Positions 54,900-64,000 of a stretch of DNA of 64,000 nucleotides are shown here, one piece after another. The notes under the pieces were generated by a model. The model made no database searches and was not told the origin of the DNA. It worked only from the letters and a program-made list of their open reading frames with translations. The DNA is from Glaciecola sp049650345 (GTDB lineage: Bacteria; Pseudomonadota; Gammaproteobacteria; Enterobacterales; Alteromonadaceae). Made by a program: the position numbers and the translations under genes. Within the stretch, counting starts at the first letter, position 1; every line of letters starts with the position of its first letter. The DNA lies in NCBI GenBank assembly GCA_049650345.1, contig JBARZY010000125.1:3212-67211 (forward strand), read 5' to 3'.

Positions 54900-57800
54900 A
54901 TGCAGCACAAACTCTCAAAAATTAGCTTAGCGGTATTAGCCGCTACCAGCATTCATTTGTCGGCGACAGCCGTAGCGCAAGAACAAGACGCAGGCGCAGT
55001 AGACGAGCCTGAAGTGATTGAAGTAACGGGTATCCGTTCAGCACTTGCCAGCGCTCTAAACGAAAAAAGAGGCGCCGATACTGTAGTTGAAATAATACAA
55101 GCAGAAGATATTGGTAAGCTTCCAGACCAAAACCTTGCAGAAGTATTAGAAAATGTAACAGGCATTCAAATTACACGTACAGCCGGTATCGGTACGGGTG
55201 TGCAAATACGTGGTAGTAATGCAAACATTGTTCAAATAAACGGTGCATCTACTGTTGGTACAGGCGACGGCCGTGGTGGCATGAAATTTGAAGATTTGTC
55301 AGCAGCAATCATTGCTGGTGTAGAAGTAACTAAAGGTTCTGAAGCGAAAACCATTGAAGGCGTAATTGGTGGTACCGTAAATCTACGTACAATTCGTCCT
55401 TTAGAACTAGATGAAACCTTAGCGTCATTTCGTCTGCAAGGCGAAGACAGCAGTTTAACCACTGATGGTATCATGCCGCGTTTCTCTGGTGCTTACGGCG
55501 ATAACTGGGAATCAGATGCAGGTCGTTTCGGTTTTGTAGTGAGTGGTAGTTTGACCAGACAAGAAGCTTCAGCTTTTCGTCCTCGTGTTGACCGCGATGG
55601 TAGCTTAGTTGAAAACGTTAACGCATCAGTTGTTAGATATGACAACGATGGTAACCCTGTTGTTGAAGACCAGCCAAGCAGACGTCCAGCAGCTCAAAAT
55701 TTCGACTTCTTAGGTATTCAATTCTTAAACCAAGAATATGAAAACTTTGAATATGAAACTAAAAACTTCGCCGGTACATTTGAATTTGCACCTAACAACG
55801 ACATGAAGTTTTTCGCTGATGTGATTCTTACTGACCAAGAAGTTCGTCAAGAAAGTACTCGTGTACAAGGCTCTGGTGTAAGTAGCGTGCTTAACTACAA
55901 CGTGCCTACCTCTTTTGAAACGATTAATTTCGGCACATTAGATGGCGTTAATCTAGGTAGCATTGCCGCTGCACAAACAGGTACTATTGAACCTGATTTA
56001 AGTGTAGACGACGACGATCCAAACCTACGTTTTAACAGTGACACTGGTGCACGTGTTACCGACAGTCAGCAGTTAAGATTTGGTGGTGAATGGCAAGCAA
56101 CCGACGACCTTTTCGTTAGCGGTGAAATATCGTACGCGAGTTCTGAAAGCCGCACGCCTTCATTGAACACACAGTTAAACTTCATCAATCCAAACGCACC
56201 ATTAGACCGTTTGGATGACGAAGGAAACTTCACTGAAAATACAAGTAATGATAACGCTGTACCGTTCATCTATGACTTAACGGGCGACCAATTATCATTC
56301 GGTATTAACTTCGATTCTCCATTTGCACCAACGGTTGCTCAATTACTTGACCCAAGTAATGTCGTTCTTGACCAAGTAGATTTCAGCAACGGTAGCACTG
56401 ACAACTCTGATTTCTCAATGAGAGTTGACTCTACTTATTATATTGACCATGACATTTTCACTTCTGTTGATTTTGGTTTCCGTAGCAACACGGTAGAGCA
56501 CGAGTCGTTAGGCATATCTGACCGTATCGGTGGCTTTAGCCGTTTACACGATAGCCCAGGTGGCGATTTGTTCTCTGAGCTTCTTATAGCTGGTCCAAGT
56601 AACTTTGGCGAGGCTGATGGCAGAGCATTAGCATTAAGAAACTTCTTAATCGTTGACCCTGAACTTGCGTTTAGCAACCCACAGCTAGTTATTAATACAC
56701 TTGAATCGGCCATGACCACTTATCAAGCTGAAATGATTGCTTTAGGATTTGTTGACGCAGGCGCTTCTGTAGACTTCTTAAAGCAAGAGCCTGGTTCAAC
56801 AGCTGGATTTAAAGTTGAAGAAACAACCAATGCTTTGTATGCACAAGTTAACTTTGAATATGAATATATTCGCGGTAACTTCGGTTTGCGTCATGTTATG
56901 ACCGATATTGAGTCAATTGGTAAAACAGAAGTTAACGGCAACGTATCTGAAGTTGTAAACAAGGGCGACTACAGCTACACATTGCCACGTTTAAACGTAA
57001 TTGCAGATGTAACTGATGATTTAGTAGTGCGCTTAAGCTGGGGGCAAGATATCCGCAGACCTAACTTTGGCAATCTAAATACATCAGTATCATTCGGTAC
57101 TAACGAAAACCAATCTGTTGATTTTGGTAACCCGAACCTAGAGCCTGAAGAAGTAACTACGTTTGACTTGTCTACTGAATGGTATTTTGCTGATTCAGCG
57201 GTAGCAAGTATCGGTTTCTTCCAAAAAGATATCACTAACCTAATAGTAGCTGAAACGCAGTTTGCTGAAGTATTTGCAAGTGGCTTTAGAGACACTGACG
57301 TGACATGTCCTAGCGGAGGTGTATTTAACCCAAGTGCGCAAGCAAACGTTTTTGGCCCAACAGGCCTAGTCGGTTTATGTGTTGACATTGATACTAGCTT
57401 GAATGATACCGCTACCATCACACAGTCGGGTATTGAGCTATCTTTCCAATACGACTTGTCTAGCTTTGAAGATGATTTAGGTTGGGCGTCTGGTTTTGGT
57501 GTATTAGCAAACTATACTTACCAAGACTATAGCGGTGGCTCTGTTGTAAACGAATCAGCAACACGTGGTACCGATGTATTTAATGCCATTAACGGTATTT
57601 ATGATAGCGCTGAGTTTGTGAAGGTAACCTCGCTACAGGGACTATTAGATTTCTCAGAAAACGCTTATAACTTAACGGTTTATTATGAGAAGCATGATTT
57701 GTCTGCAAGAATGCGTTATACATACCGCGATGCTTACCGCACCTTAGATACTGCTGCGGGCGCATCTTTGAACTCAACCCTAGGTTTCCCAGTTACCACT

Positions 57801-57986
57801 CATGCTAGAGGCCAGCTTAACGCTAGCGTAAGCTATGACGTAAATGAGGAATTAACAGTTGGAGTTGAAGCTATTAATTTAACCGAGTCTGATATTATCC
57901 AGTCTTGTGTTAACGAAAATGCGATGCAGTGTGCTGAAGGTATCACTGACCGTCGTATCACTTTCGGTGCAACATACCGCTTCTAA
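54900..57986 (+). CDS. TonB-dependent outer-membrane receptor (carbohydrate-type)
   Basis: 1028 residues. A signal peptide (cleaved near AVAQEQ), a TonB box-like EVIEVTGIRSA, a plug domain (about 45-165: VEIIQAEDIGKLPDQNLAEVL, GTGVQIRGSNANIVQING) and a 22-strand barrel ending in the C-terminal Phe of TFGATYRF. The size and the GIRSALASAL opening are typical of the TonB-Xanth-Caul group, which in marine bacteria imports oligosaccharides. Substrate not known; no polysaccharide-utilisation genes adjoin it. A long leader with a palindrome precedes it and two hairpins follow. Confidence 0.93.
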   Translation: MQHKLSKISLAVLAATSIHLSATAVAQEQDAGAVDEPEVIEVTGIRSALASALNEKRGADTVVEIIQAEDIGKLPDQNLAEVLENVTGIQITRTAGIGTGVQIRGSNANIVQINGASTVGTGDGRGGMKFEDLSAAIIAGVEVTKGSEAKTIEGVIGGTVNLRTIRPLELDETLASFRLQGEDSSLTTDGIMPRFSGAYGDNWESDAGRFGFVVSGSLTRQEASAFRPRVDRDGSLVENVNASVVRYDNDGNPVVEDQPSRRPAAQNFDFLGIQFLNQEYENFEYETKNFAGTFEFAPNNDMKFFADVILTDQEVRQESTRVQGSGVSSVLNYNVPTSFETINFGTLDGVNLGSIAAAQTGTIEPDLSVDDDDPNLRFNSDTGARVTDSQQLRFGGEWQATDDLFVSGEISYASSESRTPSLNTQLNFINPNAPLDRLDDEGNFTENTSNDNAVPFIYDLTGDQLSFGINFDSPFAPTVAQLLDPSNVVLDQVDFSNGSTDNSDFSMRVDSTYYIDHDIFTSVDFGFRSNTVEHESLGISDRIGGFSRLHDSPGGDLFSELLIAGPSNFGEADGRALALRNFLIVDPELAFSNPQLVINTLESAMTTYQAEMIALGFVDAGASVDFLKQEPGSTAGFKVEETTNALYAQVNFEYEYIRGNFGLRHVMTDIESIGKTEVNGNVSEVVNKGDYSYTLPRLNVIADVTDDLVVRLSWGQDIRRPNFGNLNTSVSFGTNENQSVDFGNPNLEPEEVTTFDLSTEWYFADSAVASIGFFQKDITNLIVAETQFAEVFASGFRDTDVTCPSGGVFNPSAQANVFGPTGLVGLCVDIDTSLNDTATITQSGIELSFQYDLSSFEDDLGWASGFGVLANYTYQDYSGGSVVNESATRGTDVFNAINGIYDSAEFVKVTSLQGLLDFSENAYNLTVYYEKHDLSARMRYTYRDAYRTLDTAAGASLNSTLGFPVTTHARGQLNASVSYDVNEELTVGVEAINLTESDIIQSCVNENAMQCAEGITDRRITFGATYRF

Positions 57987-57997
57987 GTGCTCGTTAA

Positions 57998-58025
57998 TAT
58001 ACCCTTACAAATCTGTAAGGGTATA
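57998..58025 (+). repeat. Perfect 12-4-12 hairpin after the TonB receptor
   Basis: TATACCCTTACA and TGTAAGGGTATA are exact inverted copies around four bases, 11 bases beyond the receptor stop. It lies upstream of a standard terminator and may protect the mRNA end. Confidence 0.6.
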
Positions 58026-58033
58026 AATGAATC

Positions 58034-58064
58034 AAAAATCCCAGCATTTGCTGGGATTTTTTAT
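58034..58064. terminator. Rho-independent terminator after the TonB receptor
   Basis: AAAATCCCAGCA and TGCTGGGATTTT pair around two T bases, giving a GC core with flanking A and T runs. Confidence 0.93.
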
Positions 58065-58182
58065 GCCGGTTTATTATTTATGCTGGTGTGATGGTACAAA
58101 GCCAAGAATACCGCGCCAATGTGAAACCAATCAGTGACCGATTTCACTGGCTAATAGTATTTTTAGATGTATATAAGGAAAA

Positions 58183-58986
58183 ATGATGAAATGCTCACTT
58201 TGGAAAGCGTTAACTATAGGCTCGTTATTATTTACAGGTGCAGCTAACGCAAGCTTAATTACCGTATCGTATAACGATACAATATCACTACAAAACGGTT
58301 TAAGTCACCAGCTTTACTCTACCGACGGAACTAGCACAAGAACTTATTCGAAGGCTGAAAATGACGCATTTGAATTAACTAAGTTCGATTCTTCTTTAGG
58401 AGAACTAATGAGTGCTATACTCACTTGGAGCAGTTCATTCGTCACTTACGGACATGGCTACGTTTGGGATTTTCAGCGAAACGGAAATTTCGCTTCGCTA
58501 AACAAAACAGTGTCGATGGATTTTACCGCAAGTAGTACAGCACTTTTCGATGGAACAGTATTATCAGCAAACACGTTTCGTGAATCTGAAGCGTGTACCT
58601 CACAAGTGGTTGATCGAAGCTGGAGAGGCGACCCTCGTTTTTACGATGAATGTAGTGACAACAACAACACGCGCTACAGTGATTATTTGTCAAATAATGA
58701 AGTCGATTTGCTAGCAGTGTTAGGCATTGCTGACGTGACGGCAACTGATGCGAACGATACCTTCACCTTTCAATTATCAAATATTTTAAATATGAACCAA
58801 TCGTGTAATATGAAAGGAGATACTTCTGGATATTGCGGATCTTATTCACGCAACAATACAACATTCAGCGCTAGCATCGTTTATGAATACGCACAAAACA
58901 CTGTGATTAACGCTCCCACGCCATCAACAATTGGACTTGTCGTGTTGGGTTTACTAGGCGTTTTGGCACGCCGCTCTAAAATCTAA
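58183..58986 (+). CDS. Exported protein with PEP-CTERM-like sorting tail
   Basis: 267 residues. A signal peptide (cleavage near ANASLI) precedes a Thr/Ser-rich, aromatic beta-type region (about 25-235) with several Cys (ACTSQ, DEC, SCNM, YCGSY). The C-terminus reads NAPTPSTIGLVVLGLLGVLARRSKI across the short motif, a hydrophobic helix and a basic end, the form of an exosortase (PEP-CTERM) target with PTPS in place of VPEP. No exosortase gene is in the window. Two ATGs are adjacent; AAGGA spacing favours the second (58186). Confidence 0.75.
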   Translation: MMKCSLWKALTIGSLLFTGAANASLITVSYNDTISLQNGLSHQLYSTDGTSTRTYSKAENDAFELTKFDSSLGELMSAILTWSSSFVTYGHGYVWDFQRNGNFASLNKTVSMDFTASSTALFDGTVLSANTFRESEACTSQVVDRSWRGDPRFYDECSDNNNTRYSDYLSNNEVDLLAVLGIADVTATDANDTFTFQLSNILNMNQSCNMKGDTSGYCGSYSRNNTTFSASIVYEYAQNTVINAPTPSTIGLVVLGLLGVLARRSKI

Positions 58987-59002
58987 TTTATTATCTTTTG
59001 TG

Positions 59003-59036
59003 AAAATCACCAATTTCAAAGATTGGTGATTTTTTT
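59003..59036. terminator. Rho-independent terminator after the PEP-CTERM-like gene
   Basis: AAAATCACCAAT and ATTGGTGATTTT pair around seven bases and are followed by a further T-run on the plus strand. It leaves only about 20 bases before the carbonic anhydrase remnant. Confidence 0.93.
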
Positions 59037-59058
59037 ATTGGCAATAATGAGGTGATGA

Positions 59059-59546
59059 TTGGTATCAACCACTTTAACGTGTATGGATGCGCGCTTAGAT
59101 CCAGCAAAATACGCAGGACTGGCGAAGGCGACGCGCACGTAATTCGTAATGCTGGTGGCAGAGCCAGCGATGACGCTATACGCTCATTGGTAATCTCGCA
59201 TAAATTACTGGGAACCAAAGAGTGGTTTGTAATACACCATAACGATTGCGGGATGGAGCTGTTTACCAGCGACATAATGGGTAATTTGCTAGATGAAAGT
59301 TTACAAACCGCTACGGTTGATGAAAATGGTTGGAGAAACCTAGACAAAAGCGGCGGAACAAGTGACGGTAAGTATATTAACTGGTTAACGTTCACCGACA
59401 ATGCCCAAAGTGTTGTAGAAGACGTTCAGCGAATTCGTTCAAACAATATGGTACCCAAAGATATCCCAATTTACGGATATATTTATGACTGCAAAACGGG
59501 TCAATTAGTAGAAGTGCCCAAAGCTACTGAAGCTGGAGCTGTTTAG
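59059..59546 (+). pseudogene. Beta-carbonic anhydrase, 5'-truncated and frameshifted
   Basis: Beta-carbonic anhydrase sequence is split over two frames. In one frame, TCMDARLDPAKYAGLA (59077-59123 region) has the Zn Cys and Asp-Arg dyad. At about 59123-59124 a base is missing, and the family sequence resumes one frame over with EGDAHVIRNAGGRASDDAI, then IHHNDCGM (other Zn His and Cys) and the usual C-terminus IPIYGYIYDCKTGQLVEV. The N-terminal 30-35 residues of normal members are absent because the preceding terminator leaves no room. No active chain can be made without frameshifting. A sequencing error could explain the shift but not the missing N-terminus. Confidence 0.82.
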
Positions 59547-59903
59547 TTATTTATGCGTTTGTTATGCCGCGCGCTGAAAGTAAGCCGCGGCATAATCTTC
59601 TTATTTCACCTTTCATGAGCCTTATTACCCGTTAAGCATTACCGCTTTTTTCTACTCGCTAACGTACGCCATTTCCTATCTAAAACTGTTTTAATCACTA
59701 TTATAAAAGTGGTCATCTTACATAGCGTACATGTGTATTTTTATAGCAATTTTCGATGTATAAATGTACACTTCACAGTATTGTGTTGTAACCTTACCCT
59801 TTATTTTTAGTGCTTTAATACTTAAGAACCACCGGAAGTTGCAGATACACTATATGGGTACTAATTTGCTCTTTGTGGGCAATGAATTGGCGGTAATCTG
59901 TTT
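59547..59903. other. Intergenic region with hairpin
   Basis: This 357-base stretch contains no gene. TTATGCCGCG (59562-59571) and CGCGGCATAA (59586-59595) make a perfect 10-bp stem with a 14-base loop, probably the old terminator of the carbonic anhydrase gene. The rest is AT-rich and should contain the promoter of the GGDEF-EAL gene. Confidence 0.55.
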
Positions 59904-62480
59904 TTGACAATCACACGTGTTTTCCTTTTATTTCTACTCTGTTTTTTCTCGATAAATTCGCACGCGCATTATGCTGACCAAAATACCAATAAGGTACTGC
60001 CAACTAGTAACTACCCAATTGATGTTGATTATGAGTACTTTGAAGATAACACCAACCAAGAGAATATTGCTAGCATCAAAAATCTGCCATCACACTTATG
60101 GCAAAAGGTAACTATAGAGCAAGCCAGTTTTGGCTTCCAGTCATCGGCATATTGGGTAAGAACTTCTGTTTCTAATCAAACGCAAACAGTCACTAATTTC
60201 ATTCTAGAAGTTGATTATTCACAACTTGATCATGTCGACTTTTATGCTATTGCAAACAACCAAGTTGTTAAAACATTATCCACCGGCGACATGAAAGCAT
60301 TCTCCCCTAGAGATGTTAACCACCCAAGCAACCTATTTACGTTTCAATTAGCACCCAGCGAGTTCGTGACAGTTTTTGTGCGCGTTCAAACTCAAGGGGC
60401 GTTAATTATCCCGGTAAAACTCTGGGAAGAGCAGATCTTTTTCGAAGCTGCAACTAGCGTGCAAAACTTTCACTTTTTCTATTTTGGCGTAATGGTTTTT
60501 ATCATTCTCATAAACTTGGCGGTTTTTGTAACGCTTCGCGAACGTCTTTACCTTTACTACACCATCGCAATTAGTGGTTATTTATTGTTTTTTGCTACTA
60601 GTAGTGGTCATTTCTATCAATTATTTACGGCGGGTTCTCCTGAATTAACCAGTCGTATATTTTTAGTATCAATGCCCTTATTAGCGCTGTTCTCGGTGTT
60701 ATTTGCAAGGGCATTTTTACAATCAGCCACCCATAGTCCTAAACTCGATTTAGCACTTAAGGCAATGATAGCGTTTGAAATCGTCAACTTAATAATGGCA
60801 TTTTTCGCACCCTACAATGTAGTGGTAAAAATGTCAGCCGTAGGTGCAGTGCTCTTGTTTAGTGTGTTGTTCCTAGCGGGCCCCATAACGTGTTTAGTGC
60901 GCAAAAGGGCGGGTTTGTTTTTTACTGTTGCGTGGACATCACTAACAATTGGTTTTGTTGCTACGTCTGGTCGCACTTCTGGCGTATTGCCCAACACGTT
61001 CTTCACCGAATATGCAATGCAAATAGGGTCTTTAATAGAAGCGGTGGTATTAACGCTCGCATTGGCAAATCGTTTGTTTGTTGAGCGAGCGCAAAAAATA
61101 AAGGCGCAGGCCGATAGCCTCGAACAAGAAAAACAAAGGAATATTGCACAAACCTTACTTACAGAAGCCATGTCACGAGACCCAATTACTAAATTGTCTA
61201 ATCGAAATCGCTTTGAATGGCTGGTACAAAAAACCATCGATGCAAATCCTAATGAACGTTATATTTTGGCTGTTGCTCAAATTTCGCGTTTAGATGACCT
61301 AGTTCGCACGCTTGGATTGTCGAGTACCGAGCGTATTATAGGCCTTATTGCTGACTCGTTGAACAAAGAGCATGCGCAATTAAGTGGCGTTATTTCGTTT
61401 GTAAGCGAACAGGGTGAGAAGGGTTGTGTATATCAGCTCTCAAGAGACTTGTTTGGATCTTTTATGCGTCAAGACACCTTTGAAAAAGACCCTGAATTAT
61501 ATTACGAGGTACTACGAAGAACTGCTGAACCTATTGAGGTTGAAGGCTTACTTATTGATTTAGCTCCTTTGTATGGCAGTGCTCTTTATCCAAAACACGG
61601 TATATCGCCTTCGCAGTTAATTAGAAATGCAGTTATTGCCTTAGAACAGTCTAAGCATGCAAATGAAATGATGGGTATTTTTCATGATGAACTCGACATT
61701 TATGATGAGGACCGTTTAACACTTGTGACGCACTTGCGTGAAGCGCTTGAGCAACAACAATTGGTATTGTATTACCAGCCTAAGTTTAATGTAAGTAGTC
61801 ATCAGGTGATTGGTGTAGAAGCACTAGTTCGCTGGGTTCATCCTACTCGCGGCATCATTCCTCCTGATGACTTTATTCCTTTAGCAGAAGAAACGGGACT
61901 AATTAATACCTTAACATTATGGGCCATTGAGCAAGCTATTGTTGATATGGATGCGTTAAACAGCAAACCTGCAGTATCAATTAATATTTCGGCGCGAGAC
62001 TTAGTGAAAAAGAGTTTTGTAGATGATATTAAGAAAATATTTACCAAACATTCCGTCATCCCCCAATCGATTTACCTAGAGCTAACAGAAACTGCTGTAA
62101 TGGAAGACCCAAAGGTTAGTATTGCTACATTAAATGCGCTTGCCAATATGGGCATTAATATATCGGTAGACGATTTTGGTTCGGGTTACTCTTCACTTTC
62201 TTACTTACAACGATTGCCTGCCGCTGAAGTGAAGTTAGACCGTTCGCTTATTAGCGAAATTTGTCAGTCTGAAAACGCCGCGATTATCGTTAAAGCCTCT
62301 ATTGATATGGCGCATGCACTAGGTTACGTTGTTGTTGCAGAAGGTGTTGAAGACGAGTGCACCAATGATTACTTACGCGAGTATAACTGCGATACCTATC
62401 AAGGTTTTTGGCGATGTAAACCGCTTCCTTTGCTGGAACTACAAAAATGGCTAACAACCCAACATGTTGATGCGAGCTAA
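59904..62480 (+). CDS. 7TM-DISM receptor with degenerate GGDEF and intact EAL domain
   Basis: 858 residues. A signal peptide, a 7TMR-DISM extracellular domain (about 30-175), seven helices (about 190-390), a short coiled coil, a GGDEF-like domain (about 420-585) and an EAL domain (about 605-850). The GGDEF position reads SRDLF, so it should not make c-di-GMP. The EAL domain is intact: VEALVRW, SINISARD, LELTET, DDFGSGYSSL, KLDRS and AEGVE. Expected activity is c-di-GMP hydrolysis gated by a periplasmic ligand. The only suitable start is TTG at 59904; no strong ribosome-binding site is seen. Confidence 0.87.
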   Translation: MTITRVFLLFLLCFFSINSHAHYADQNTNKVLPTSNYPIDVDYEYFEDNTNQENIASIKNLPSHLWQKVTIEQASFGFQSSAYWVRTSVSNQTQTVTNFILEVDYSQLDHVDFYAIANNQVVKTLSTGDMKAFSPRDVNHPSNLFTFQLAPSEFVTVFVRVQTQGALIIPVKLWEEQIFFEAATSVQNFHFFYFGVMVFIILINLAVFVTLRERLYLYYTIAISGYLLFFATSSGHFYQLFTAGSPELTSRIFLVSMPLLALFSVLFARAFLQSATHSPKLDLALKAMIAFEIVNLIMAFFAPYNVVVKMSAVGAVLLFSVLFLAGPITCLVRKRAGLFFTVAWTSLTIGFVATSGRTSGVLPNTFFTEYAMQIGSLIEAVVLTLALANRLFVERAQKIKAQADSLEQEKQRNIAQTLLTEAMSRDPITKLSNRNRFEWLVQKTIDANPNERYILAVAQISRLDDLVRTLGLSSTERIIGLIADSLNKEHAQLSGVISFVSEQGEKGCVYQLSRDLFGSFMRQDTFEKDPELYYEVLRRTAEPIEVEGLLIDLAPLYGSALYPKHGISPSQLIRNAVIALEQSKHANEMMGIFHDELDIYDEDRLTLVTHLREALEQQQLVLYYQPKFNVSSHQVIGVEALVRWVHPTRGIIPPDDFIPLAEETGLINTLTLWAIEQAIVDMDALNSKPAVSINISARDLVKKSFVDDIKKIFTKHSVIPQSIYLELTETAVMEDPKVSIATLNALANMGINISVDDFGSGYSSLSYLQRLPAAEVKLDRSLISEICQSENAAIIVKASIDMAHALGYVVVAEGVEDECTNDYLREYNCDTYQGFWRCKPLPLLELQKWLTTQHVDAS

Positions 62481-62539
62481 ATAGCTAAAGCGTTTTATGA
62501 TGTTCGTTAAACAACATTGCCTACCATAAGCTACTAATA

Positions 62540-63532
62540 CTAGGGAAATTGAAGTGTGACACAGGTGCCTTTGCCTATTTCGCTAGAAATATCAATATGT
62601 CCTTTATGATTTTTCATAACCTGCCTAACGATACTGAGTCCTAGTCCCGAGCCATCATATTCTGTTTTTGAATGTAGGCGCTTAAATGGGGCAAATACTT
62701 GGTCTAAAAAACGTTCGTCTATGCCAATTCCATTATCGATAATTTGTATTTCATGACGCAGATGTTCACCAGAAGCGGTTTTTTTGTTGATTGGTGAGGC
62801 TGTAATATGGATTTCGGGTTCACTTTTACAGTATTTAATTGCATTTCCTATTAGGTTTTGTAGCATCATAAATAATTGTGCTTTTTCACCCTTTATAGTG
62901 GGAAGTGCGGCACAGTTTAACGTAATTTTTTTGTCTTCATTAGCCCCTAACAACTCATGTATCTCGGTCACTAAAATATTTAGGTCGATGGGCTTTTGTA
63001 ATATTGGCATTTGCCCACTTTGCAGGTAGTCATGCAAACCATCTACTAAAGCTCGCACAATGGTGAGTCTTGAGTCTATTAGCTCAAATACTTCATTATC
63101 TTGCTCGTTTAAAACGTTGCGCTCATGCATTTGGCTCTTAAGCATACTGGTTAATTGCCCAATGTTTCGAGTGGGGGCTTTAAAATCGTGTGATAAACTT
63201 CTGCAAAATGTTTCTTGGTTAGTTGCTTGTTCTTCTAGTTCAACTTGATTGCGTTTGCGTTCAATTGTGTAGTGGGCCATGCGATGCAGCAGTGTTTTAT
63301 GTAGACTGTCTTTTGGTAAGAAATCTTGTGCACCTTCAGCAATTAAGGGCTGCCCAAGTTCAATGTCTTGTAATGACGAGAGAATAATAATAGGCACGCT
63401 CGTTTGTATAGAAGAGAGTGTTGAAATTGTGTCTTCAATATTTGAATCGGGTAAACTTAAATCTACCAAGGCTATATCGAATTGCTTTAATTGTAAGGCC
63501 TCTAATCCCTGGAGTATAAGATGGATAAACAC
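62540..63532 (-). pseudogene. Receiver/histidine-kinase protein lacking the start of its receiver domain
   Basis: 330 codons. The receiver domain enters at its second helix (GLEALQLKQFDIALVDLSLPDS, with the phospho-Asp), so its first 45 or so residues, including the acidic pair, are missing. HisKA follows (His in LSHDFKAPTRN), then HATPase_c with N box (NLIGNAIKYC), DNGIGID and GSGLGLSIV, complete to the end. The apparent start is a GTG with no ribosome-binding site. IS91-family sequence lies immediately upstream, so insertion or deletion by that element probably removed the 5' end. The kinase part could still be made from an internal start. Confidence 0.75.
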
Positions 63533-63722
63533 TATATTTTACCCTTTGTTACAGCTGTCTTTTTTGGTGGCTTGATTCATTCAAAAAGGTGTTTGTGGTG
63601 ATATTTGTGAAACTTAGATCCGTTAGTGCCTAATGTGAACCGTCTTTTGGAACTGTAACCTTAGAAGTGGCGCACAACGAGTCCTACCCTCAAAAACAGA
63701 TTTTACTGGTATCGCTGTTTAT
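63533..63722. mobile_element. 3' noncoding end of an IS91-family element
   Basis: Between the transposase stop and the truncated kinase gene there is about 190 bases without a gene, the size expected for the region holding the replication origin (oriIS) end of IS91-type elements. The exact end cannot be fixed from this window; it should fall between about 63512 and 63545, where kinase similarity begins. Confidence 0.5.
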
Positions 63723-64000
63723 CTATGCCCCGAAATTGAAATCACGTTGAACGTTGAATTCGTTTGCAGACTTTTCGTCGGGTGGCGCTCGCAAAGGCGG
63801 TAATAGCGTTGCAGCAGGTATTGAATTTGGATATTTCTTGTCTAAATGTGCCAGTATTTTTTTTATAACCTGAATATCTATGATGCAAGCGATGATGCTG
63901 ACATTGTGCTTTTGACATTTTTCGCACTCGGTAATGTCAATGTTGAATACTCGCCTCAAACGCTGGGCAGTCCCTGCTAGCCATGACATCGCCCTTGCAT
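63723..64000 (-). CDS. IS91-family transposase, C-terminal part (continues beyond window)
   Basis: The reading frame is open to the window edge, so only about the last 92 residues are visible. RLRRVFNIDITECEKC, VSIIACIIDIQVIKKILAHL and the Pro-rich PPLRAPPDE tail match the C-terminal end of IS91-type rolling-circle (Y2) transposases; normally a CxxC pair (CEKC) follows NIDI as here. The upstream frame ARAM before SWLAG also fits the family. Whether the element is intact cannot be seen. Confidence 0.82.
   Translation of the reverse strand, partial: ARAMSWLAGTAQRLRRVFNIDITECEKCQKHNVSIIACIIDIQVIKKILAHLDKKYPNSIPAATLLPPLRAPPDEKSANEFNVQRDFNFGA

Noticed and set aside
59052..59120. Start of the carbonic anhydrase read as MMIGINHFNVYGCALRS
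   Set aside because: This frame carries no family sequence here. The conserved TCMDARLDPAKYAGLA lies in the adjacent frame, so the apparent N-terminus is an artefact of the frameshift.

Overview
The window looks like chromosome of a marine gammaproteobacterium of the order Alteromonadales, of the Paraglaciecola/Glaciecola/Alteromonas kind. The evidence is moderate-to-low GC DNA, a DUF2982 protein, a carbohydrate-type TonB-dependent receptor, an S9 dipeptidyl peptidase, a PHB gene cluster and many cyclic-di-GMP proteins. The assignment rests on protein resemblance only; there is no rRNA in the window and I found no tRNA gene.

Layout. 1-3.5 kb: end of a spondin-domain protein, an orphan GspC-like protein and a secreted subtilase with Trp-Gly repeats. 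3.6-9.8 kb: a periplasmic-propeller diguanylate cyclase, convergent with a sigma-54 activator whose degenerate GGDEF domain keeps a c-di-GMP inhibitory-site motif. 9.9-20.8 kb: moaA, a hybrid sensor kinase, waaA, rlmF, a lipoprotein M3 peptidase, a CSS-EAL phosphodiesterase and purU. 21-31 kb: a polyhydroxybutyrate region (phaB, phaZ, two phasins, phaR, phaC and a small DUF6489-like gene), interrupted by a lytic transglycosylase, a permease and an unknown secreted protein. PhaR-type palindromes lie before the phasins and before phaR.

31-42.4 kb: mrcB; glnK-amtB behind a palindromic repeat, two NtrC-like boxes and a sigma-54-like promoter; two glyoxalase-fold proteins; a gamma-glutamyltransferase coupled to a DyP-type protein that has lost its distal catalytic residues; and a pyrB-hemL-adenylate cyclase run. 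42.5-54.3 kb: an S9 peptidase, an orphan protein fragment, a LacI regulator, two EamA transporters, and a TetR-controlled RND efflux operon ending in a 37-codon ORF and a DUF2982 gene. 54.9-64 kb: the TonB receptor, a PEP-CTERM-like protein, a truncated and frameshifted beta-carbonic anhydrase, a 7TM GGDEF-EAL protein, a sensor kinase that has lost its 5' end, and the end of an IS91-family transposase that probably caused that loss.

How the genes work together. Carbon storage (PHB synthesis, granule coat, depolymerisation) sits beside nitrogen sensing (GlnK/AmtB). Five genes carry GGDEF and/or EAL domains or are degenerate readers of them. The most interesting unit is the pair at 3.6-9.8 kb: a sensor that should make c-di-GMP next to a transcription activator that looks able to bind it.
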